This document shows, piece by piece, positions 57,538 through 64,000 of a DNA stretch of 64,000 nt. The notes below the pieces were generated by a model. The model had not been told where the DNA came from. It saw only the letters and a program-made list of their open reading frames with translations, and did no database searches. Source of the stretch: Paracamarosporium sp. OC-R06-R3 (Eukaryota; Ascomycota; Dothideomycetes; Pleosporales; Didymosphaeriaceae); contig JACVRA010000152.1 in NCBI GenBank assembly GCA_019828545.1, positions 62,001 to 126,000 on the forward strand. Direction: 5' to 3'. Made by a program: the position numbers and the translations under genes. Positions within the stretch are counted from its first letter, which is position 1; every line of letters starts with the position of its first letter.

Positions 57538-59390
57538 CTAGTCGACGTCTCCGACAAAGCCTTTCCGTCTCGAAGCCGGCTCATCGAGGTTGCGCAGAGG
57601 TATGCCAAAGTCGTCTTCCTCAGCCCAGTCTTCCTCATCGTCGGACAGCCACGATCCAGGGATGGTCTCAGCAATGCTGCGGATACGGTAGGTATTGAAG
57701 CTAAATACACCATCAGATATCTTAGCTGCGATGCGCAACATCAGCGAAACAAGGTGCGCAGGCGGTCCAAGAACTATCTCAGCTGTCTTTCGGATGAGGG
57801 CAGTTGTAAATTGCTTCCGAGGATCGTTAGCTGGCGGGCAAAACAAGTTCTGTGGATGCGGCATTGGAGAGAATGCGCGTTTCTGCGAGGCACCTGTGAG
57901 TCGTTTCATACGGATTGCGTCAGGTGGGGTGGCCACGTCTAAAGAGGGTAGGCCGAGGCTGTCATCATCCGAATCACTCACAAGCGGAGGCGTGGAGGGT
58001 GCCGGCGACAGGCGCACCTCAATTGTTGACGTTGGGATGGTTTGGGTGTCGGTTGGGGTGACAGCAGCTTCTTTTCCAGTATGTAGGGAAGATGGCCTAA
58101 CTGTTAGTTCTGACGTCTGCCGGCGATGCTTGCTGCGACCCCTTCCTTCCTCTAACGTAATACTGAGTTCGCTAGCCCAAGGATTGGCAGGTCCAGCTTC
58201 GGCGTCCAGGAAAGGAGGTGTAGAACTACGTTGAGTCGATGTTTCGACCGAATGGAACGAGTCGACGGTGGACACTATACTATGCGCGTCTGTGGACTCC
58301 TTCCTCTCCATGTCTAGTTTCGCGGCCGAGCTTGTCCAATCTTGGTCCTGCTTCATCTTACTCCCCTGTGTGACTTCCTCAGGGATAGCTTCGCTCGAGA
58401 TAAATGATTGATGAGTCGATTGTGCTACCGGTGTTGTGACGGACCTTATCCCTTGAAACATTTTCGCGCGTTCGGAGACTGAGAGTCGTGGTGGGGGCGT
58501 AGGCTTCAGTGCGGGCTTCGGTGGGGTGGCTTCCAAAAGCGAAGCGGGAGTGTCGGGCACTGGTTCGCTCCTGTCAGTGCAGATGCTCGAGGTATCGTCT
58601 TCATCGTATGAAGATGCAGTACCCGCATCAGAACCTTCCAATAGAGGTGTACAAGGCCGCGAGCCATTCTCTGGCATCCACGTCTTATCAAACGTCCACT
58701 TTTTGGCTTTCTCGGCCGGCTTTTTCGGCCGTCTGCGTGGCGGTGTTTTTGGACGCTCGGGTAGTTCTACTTCGAAGCCGCGTGTGAATGGGCATCGTGT
58801 CTTCTCGTACTGCAACACCTGCCCTAGGACCTTTTGAAATGCGCTCACTTTTTCCTTGTCCTCTTCGGATTCGTGTGGTAGTTCTATGCGATAATATGTA
58901 TCTTGCCGTATACGTAGTACGAAGACCGATTTACCGTCAACGCACCAACATTGTGATCTTGGAAATATCGTGTGTAAGAGGTTCCCGGAGTTGAGAAATG
59001 AGACGTTTGAAGAGGTCACGCGATAGATGCGCAGGGGTCCTATAGTCCTAGTCAGTAATGTCATCAGCATACACTCGTGTGCTACTGACCAACTGCCAAT
59101 GTGCGGTCCGTGGTCGATCTCCATGGTATAGAAGACGCTGCATCGCCATTGTTGGCACCATGCCGGCGCGAAGGCGATACTCGTCTTGTCGGACCCGAGG
59201 CTGTAAACGACACAATCTTGGTAGAAGTACACACAAACAGGGTTTCTATCCCGTCGGTACTGGACGTGGGCGCGGGCGGAGATGACTTGCTTGCAATGCG
59301 GGCGGGGAGCGTGAAGGAGCGGCGGACGGGTGCATTTGAGACAGTAGGCGGCGCATGCGCTGGGCTGGACGTGGGCGTCTGAGAAGCCAT
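57538..59390 (-). CDS. INP1: Inheritance of peroxisomes protein 1 (Inp1)
   Basis: Two exons (59390-59090, 59039-57538; intron 50 nt, GTCAGT...TATAG) give 600 aa. The Inp1 domain (PF12634) occupies about 45-170: GIETLFVCTSTKIVSFTA, PWRSTTDRTLAVG spliced to PLRIYR, NVSFLNSGNLLHTIFPRSQ, CWCVDGKSVFVLRIRQDTYY, then a PPRRRPKKP basic segment. The rest is Ser/Pro-rich and disordered with PxxP and acidic patches. Near the C-terminus an amphipathic stretch (PPAHLVSLMLRIAAKISDGV) is well kept. Inp1 tethers peroxisomes to the mother-cell cortex with Pex3 in yeast; in hyphae it likely influences peroxisome position. A long read-through ORF in the other frame from 59232 ignores the intron and was not used for the start. 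Confidence 0.88.
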
Positions 59391-59869
59391 GGCCGAAGAC
59401 TCAGGGCGGCATTTCTATCCTTCGGCGGTCGGGATGGACGTTCGCGGGCGTGTCGAGGCTGCTTTGTGGCTAGTAAGAGTGGTATGATATAGATGAGCAG
59501 TGAGCAAGGCGATGGCCGCCGAGTTGCAGCGCGCGGCTACGGAGGTTGCGCGCCAAGTCTGAAGGGTTTCAGCACGCTGGTCAGTCGGCAGCGCCCACCT
59601 GTTCGTCGCACGGCCTCAGGTACTCGACACTGGCGAAGGAAGCAAAAGGGGATCGCAAACGCAGAATAATAAACACCGAGACGGACGGGCAAACCTCCGG
59701 AACAAAGAGTGGTCGAGTCTTTCACTCCTATAGGCCACCACGCTCGGACCTAGCGCGTACGTCATTAGTCGCGTCCCACCGGTTCCTCAGCAATCCTACA
59801 GCTGTCGGTCGTCTAATCTCCCACATCCAAAACATCCCCCGGTCACGGATCCGACGAGAGCACGCGATC
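59391..59869. promoter_or_regulatory. Divergent promoter region, INP1 / membrane protein, 479 bp
   Basis: Head-to-head gene starts at 59390 (-) and 59870 (+). No specific motif assigned. Confidence 0.5.
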
Positions 59870-61157
59870 ATGTCTAATTTCGACCCGAATGCCATACTCA
59901 GAGGCGCCCAACTTACGCTTGTCGGAGGTGCTGTTCCCTTTCAATATACGCTTGCACCGCGATTACTTACATTCACACTCTAGTGAATCGTGCCCTCCAG
60001 AACCCAGCACTGTTCACTTCCAAGCACTACCGCCAAGCCGCTTTGGCCGTTGCGGCAGGAATAGCCATACGTATTATCGTCTCCATACCGGTAGGTTTTA
60101 AAACAGGCTTTCTTGCAATCACCTGCAGTAGCAGAGTACAACCGCTATACAATTTCATGGCTGACGACGCCATAGATTGTCGGCATCAGAAGCCTATTAT
60201 GGATCTTAGCCTTCATCGTAGATATGGACCACGCCCAGTGGGACAATGCTGTCGCAGACGGCCTCCACTTCCTCGAGCATTCGGTCCTCCAAGTACCCTT
60301 TTTCCTGATGACGCTTATGCGATACATTACCCCGACCCTAGACCAGATGTTCATGGATTCCCTTCGCTGGGTTGACCAAACGTACATTCAGAAGCACAAG
60401 TCCGAGGATCCTCACAATCTTCGTGCAATGTATTATCCCAACCTGAGCATGTACCAGACGCATGCCCCAAAGAATGAAACCAAGACACCACTTAAACAAG
60501 CCATCACCGCTTTTGCTATCAGATACGGACGCAAGGCTGCCATTTCTCTTGCTGTCCTGGCCCTGTCGTATGTGCCCTACGTCGGCCGTTTCGTGCTTCC
60601 CGCTGCCAGTTTCTACACGTTTCAAAAGTCTGTCGGTCCTCAGCCTGCTGTAGCTATCTTTGCGGTGTCGTTTCTGATGCCACGACGATATCTGGTGTCT
60701 TTCCTACAATCGTACTTTTCTTCTCGAACTCTTATGCGAGAGCTTGTAAGTACGACTCAGCTTACATCGTTCATTCTTGCTGATTCTCTACTAGTTGGAA
60801 CCTTACTTTTCTCGTGTACGCTACAATAAGGAACAAAAGCAACTGTGGTTTAAAGATCGCGCCGGCGTGCTCTTTGGTTTTGGACTCGGTTTTTATGTAT
60901 TCGTCAAGATACCCTTGGTCGGAGTGCTCATCTACGGTCTAGCGGAAGCCTCAACAGCCTACCTGATCACCAAGATCACCGATCCACCACCAGCTCCTTC
61001 GGAAGTAGAAGGTTTCAAGCAGGAGTCAGTCCGGTGGAAGAACAAGCATGAGTTTCTCAGTCTGCCGTGGCAGGACATGGATGCATACAATATTGAGATG
61101 GCAAAGGACAACTTCCGATCAGAGGTTCGACAAACACCGCGCAAAACATTTAGTTAA
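59870..61157 (+). CDS. Fungal multi-pass membrane protein, uncharacterised (UsgS-like?)
   Basis: Four exons (59870-59927, 59984-60090, 60176-60745, 60795-61157; introns 56, 85 and 49 nt) give 365 aa. The start is MSNFDPNAILRGAQLTLVG. Hydrophobic segments follow in YRQAALAVAAGIAIRIIVSI, SLLWILAFIV, SVLQVPFFLMTLMRYITP, RKAAISLAVLALSYVPYVGR, AVAIFAVSFLMP and FGFGLGFYVFVKIPLVGVLI. WDNAVADGLHFLEHS and PTLDQMFMDSLRWVDQTYI are strongly patterned. From memory it resembles fungal proteins annotated as transmembrane protein UsgS; I hold this loosely and know no function. The C-terminus is polar and cytosolic-like (WQDMDAYNIEMAKDNF). Four frame-consistent junctions support the model. Confidence 0.8.
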
Positions 61158-61700
61158 GACACACCATGGCTAGTTTCGGGTGTTTCGTCTAGATTACAAA
61201 GCCTCGAGAACGAAGACGATGGACGGTACAAAAAGAGAACATTAGAAACATGGCTTCCCTGCCTACAGCAAAACCGTTTGTAGACATGTTTGCCGACTGA
61301 CTCCGGTTCACGCCGGCTGTTCGACGCGTATATACATAGTATGCTGCCGTTACGTTGGCATACCCCGCTGCGGGGCTGTGGGCAGGAGCTAAGCTCCGAA
61401 CTCCATCCGCAGAAGCTCTAAGCCTGCTTGGATACGTAACAGCTCTGGTATCTCTAGCTTATCAGCTCCCTTGTCCCCCCATCCGTGGGTGATAGCTGGA
61501 GCTGCTTCCTCGGAGACTGGGGCTGGTCTGTAGTATCAATTGAGTGACGAGAACACTTAGTTTCCCCGCAGCTATCTGCGTCTTAAATACTGCAAGACCC
61601 CGCATACATTGAAAATCAATATTGAATGCAATACTTCCTACCACTATAACGTCAATCAGTCACTGTGAGAAAGCTATCACGTTCTTTTGCAAATATAGTC
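61158..61700. other. Intergenic, 543 bp
   Basis: 3' flank of the membrane protein gene and promoter of the formamidase, which contains the GATA motifs listed separately. Confidence 0.6.
61458..61577. promoter_or_regulatory. HGATAR motifs upstream of the formamidase
   Basis: CTTATC (minus CTGATAAG) at 61458-61463, TGATAG at 61490-61495 and CTATCT (minus AGATAG) at 61572-61577, 125-245 bp before the ATG. They are compatible with AreA-type nitrogen control, as known for Aspergillus formamidase; use here is inferred. Confidence 0.4.
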
Positions 61701-63197
61701 ATGGGCAAACAAGAGATCCGATACGCCGCGAAAGTGTCGCTAGACACGCCTCCAGAAGAGCAAAAGGCGCTCCATGTAAGACGCAATGAACTAAAAGCTT
61801 TCACCTCAATGTTAATATCCGGTAGAACCGCTGGCATCCAGACGGTACATATTCACTTATACCTATGAGCTAGCTTAAATGGCTGATCCACGCATAGTTC
61901 CTTTCGCCGGAACCATCAAGAATGGCGAAGTCGTCAAGATTGAATGTCTCGACTGGACCGGCGGTCAGATTGGAAACAACGACTCCGCAGACGACGTTCG
62001 CGACGTCGATCTCACACGCATCCACTACCTAACCGGGCCCTTCGAGATTGAAACAGCTGAGCCGGGTGATGTACTCCTGGTAGAGATCCAAGACGTGCAG
62101 CCACTTCAAGAACAGCCATGGGGATTTACTGGTATCTTCTCGAGAGAAAACGGTGGTGGCTTCCTCGACGAAATATACCCGAAACCGTACGTACCCCTCC
62201 ATCGCGATTAGAAATCTGACTTAGAACTGTACTTATGAATGTGATACGATATAGAGCGAAAGCTATCTGGGACTTCGAAGGAATCTTCTGCTCTTCGCGC
62301 CACATCCCTGGCGTTCGTTTCGCTGGACTTATTCACCCCGGAATACTTGGATGCGCCCCCTCGCCTGAAGTCCTAGAGACTTGGAACAAACGCGAAGCCG
62401 AGCTCATCTCAGCACACAGCCACCTAAACCGTGACGTCGCAAAGCCTCCGGAGCCGCAGAACGTGCATGCTGGTACCGCTACTGATGACATCAAACAAAA
62501 AGTCGGCAAAGAGGGTGCACGCACGATCCCTGGTCGTCCTGAACATGGAGGAAACTGTGATATCAAGAACCTGTCTCGTGGGTCGAAAGTATATCTCCCG
62601 GTACACGTCAAGGGCGCCAAGTTTAGCGTAGGAGACCTGCATTTCAGCCAAGGAGATGGAGAGATCAGCTTTTGTGGTGCCATTGAAATGGCGGGCGTTA
62701 TCACAATCAAATTCACGGTAATTAAGGGAGGAGTGCAGCAGATGGGTATGAAGAGCCCGATCTACATTCCTGGACCAGTTGAACCACAATTTGGACCAGG
62801 ACGGATGCTCTATTTCGAGGGATTCAGTGTAGACGAGCATGGGAAGCAGCATTATCTGGATGCAACTGTGGCCTACCGACAAACGTGTCTACGGGTCATT
62901 GAGTATTTGAGGAGATATGGTAAGTTGCCTTTTACGTTTTCGAAGGTCTGGAATATTGGGAGAAGATTGGACATCGGTGAATGCTTTGCTGACGGTGGGC
63001 CTGCAGGTTATGACGATTACCAAATTTACCTCTTGTTATCGTGTGCACCTATTCAAGGTCACATCGCAGGTATTGTTGATATCCCGAATGCGTGTACGAC
63101 GATTGGGTTGCCGATGGACATCTTTGATTTCGATATCAGGCCAGAGACGAAGGCGGAGAAGAGGGACTTGGGCGTATGCGCTTATGCAAGTAGTTAG
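61701..63197 (+). CDS. Formamidase (FmdA/AmdA acetamidase-formamidase family)
   Basis: Five exons (61701-61775, 61826-61844, 61898-62186, 62255-62919, 63007-63197) give 412 aa, the family's usual length. Blocks: KQEIRYAAKVSLDTPPEEQ, NRWHPDVPFAGTIKNGE, VVKIECLDWTGGQIGNNDSA, IHYLTGPFEIETAEPGD, FSRENGGGFLDEIYP, GIFCSSRHIPGVRFAGLIHP, GRPEHGGNCDIKNLSRGSKV, FSQGDGEISFCGAIEMAG, and QGHIAGIVDIPNACTTIGLP. It hydrolyses formamide to formate and ammonia in the cytosol, a nitrogen-scavenging step. Exon 2 is only 19 nt (NRWHPD plus one base), required to restore the family motif. Introns are 50, 53, 68 and 87 nt. An ATG at 61879 starts a longer open frame but lies in intron 2. Confidence 0.92.
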
Positions 63198-63856
63198 GTT
63201 TCACTAGATAGTCGTGAGAAGTGTAGGGTTGTTTCTTACCACGGTGTGTTATGAAAGAGCAAGTGAAAGGGTCAATGAGGCTGACATTAGGTAGTCGAAG
63301 GTTGACACGGTATGGGATGGGCATCTACATTCCGTCGATACTTTTATTGGAAATAACATATGCTCTTATACAAAGTATCTGAAGCTTCTCATAGCTATTT
63401 ATATCTGAGTGAGCCCTCCTGCTTCCTTTCGAAATATATATGTCTATTTTATTCTTAGTACGACTTTTTTTATGCCGATTCCCAGGGAAATCATCTTTTT
63501 TGTATCGCTTTTTGTATCAAGGCGTATGTCGAATTTTGGCCAAAACATCACCCTAGATCTAGTCTCGATGTCGTGGACCACCTTTTGAATTGCGTTCAGC
63601 TAGTTTGAGGAACGTAGACGTGCAACAAAGGACTGATGTTACAACGCGAACATTGTGTTTAGTGGCCACTTACAGGATATGGGAGAAGCATAAAAGACTA
63701 TCAAGTCGCCTTCACATGCTCCTGAGTATGTGAAAGAAGCCAGAAACCTGGCATTTACTAGTCTCATGACGAAGCCATAACTGCACACTCCACAGCTGCT
63801 ATAGACCTCGAGAGTAGGACCCACACGTGCCTTCGCGCCGTTGTCTAACCGCATCT
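63198..63856. other. Intergenic, 659 bp
   Basis: 3' flank of the formamidase and probable promoter of the gene cut by the right edge. AT-rich first half. Nothing else seen. Confidence 0.55.
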
Positions 63857-64000
63857 ATGCTAGCTTCTTCACCGAACATCGCATCCTCCACGCGCCAGCC
63901 CCACAAGATGCGCACGCGTCAGACACGCTCCGGCGCCGCATCTGCTACTCCAATGGCAGTCGGCGCACCCCTCACCAACGGCATCACTCCCCACGGCGCA
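63857..64000 (+). CDS. Putative N-terminus of a gene running off the window
   Basis: An ATG at 63857 opens 48 codons to the edge without a stop: MLASSPNIASSTRQPHKMRT and on through a Thr/Ala/Pro-rich, basic, disordered-looking segment. A second in-frame ATG (KMRTRQTRSG) is a possible start. The GC content and codon use rise sharply compared with the AT-rich flank, as at other gene starts here. The family is unknown. Confidence 0.45.
   Translation, partial: MLASSPNIASSTRQPHKMRTRQTRSGAASATPMAVGAPLTNGITPHGA

Noticed and set aside
61879..62211. Formamidase start at ATG 61879
   Set aside because: It falls in intron 2; it would lose EIRYAAKVSLD and NRWHPD, which are conserved in the family.
1..64000. 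CRISPR arrays, phage genes, intact transposons, rRNA genes
   Set aside because: Looked for; no regularly spaced repeats, no transposase or reverse transcriptase motifs and no rRNA sequence were recognised by eye.

Overview
This is fungal nuclear DNA, most likely from a filamentous ascomycete (Pezizomycotina; a Dothideomycete would fit). The evidence is about 25 intron-bearing protein genes on both strands, short introns (mostly 46-140 nt) with GT...AG ends and CTAAC/CTGAC-like branch sites, a tRNA gene with an intron, and families typical of filamentous ascomycetes (CFEM/PTH11-type receptor, homeobox plus C2H2 factor, eisosome protein, secreted large catalase, GH128 glucanase). Species and class are inference. 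Exon borders were worked out by hand from reading frame, splice consensus and remembered family alignments. Nearly every multi-exon model given here sums to a whole number of codons.

Layout, left to right. 1-5.5 kb: 3' end of a TRP-like/flavin-carrier membrane protein, a secreted and probably GPI-anchored GH128 beta-glucanase, a conserved-looking proline-rich fungal protein and a small 61-aa spliced gene. 6.2-10.3 kb: a Mep1/Mep3-type ammonium transporter with four GATA-factor sites in its long upstream region. 10.3-15.8 kb: AP-2 sigma, a SEC24 paralogue of LST1/SFB3 type and ribosomal protein uL15. 17.2-22.8 kb: an EthD-domain protein facing a BBE-like FAD oxidase, then a membrane-anchored kelch protein. 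24.0-32.5 kb: a housekeeping block with ER co-chaperone SCJ1 (ends HDEL), mitochondrial ribosomal uS17m, CDC7 kinase and condensin subunit CND1/YCS4; CDC7 and CND1 share a 160-bp divergent promoter. 33.8-36.3 kb: secreted catalase. 39.1-43.8 kb: eisosome PIL1/LSP1 family and the true SEC24. 45.5-55.3 kb: a C2H2 factor, a homeobox-C2H2 factor and a CFEM/PTH11-type receptor with a nonsense codon. 57.0-64.0 kb: tRNA-Ile(AAU), peroxisome inheritance protein INP1, a four-exon membrane protein, formamidase and the first codons of another gene.

Most genes are single housekeeping loci, not a pathway cluster. Weak themes are coat and plasma-membrane trafficking (AP-2 sigma, two SEC24 paralogues, eisosome protein), nitrogen acquisition (ammonium transporter and formamidase, both with GATA motifs upstream), and S phase/mitosis (CDC7 beside condensin).

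I did not find a clearly new system, phage, CRISPR array or intact transposon. The points most worth checking are gene-structure oddities: GC-AG introns in CDC7 and probably in the receptor, stop-free introns of 3n length in AP-2 sigma and the TRP-like gene, a 19-nt internal exon in the formamidase, the receptor's nonsense codon, an Asn in place of the flavin-linking His in the FAD oxidase, and a perfect 10-bp hairpin behind the uL15 gene.
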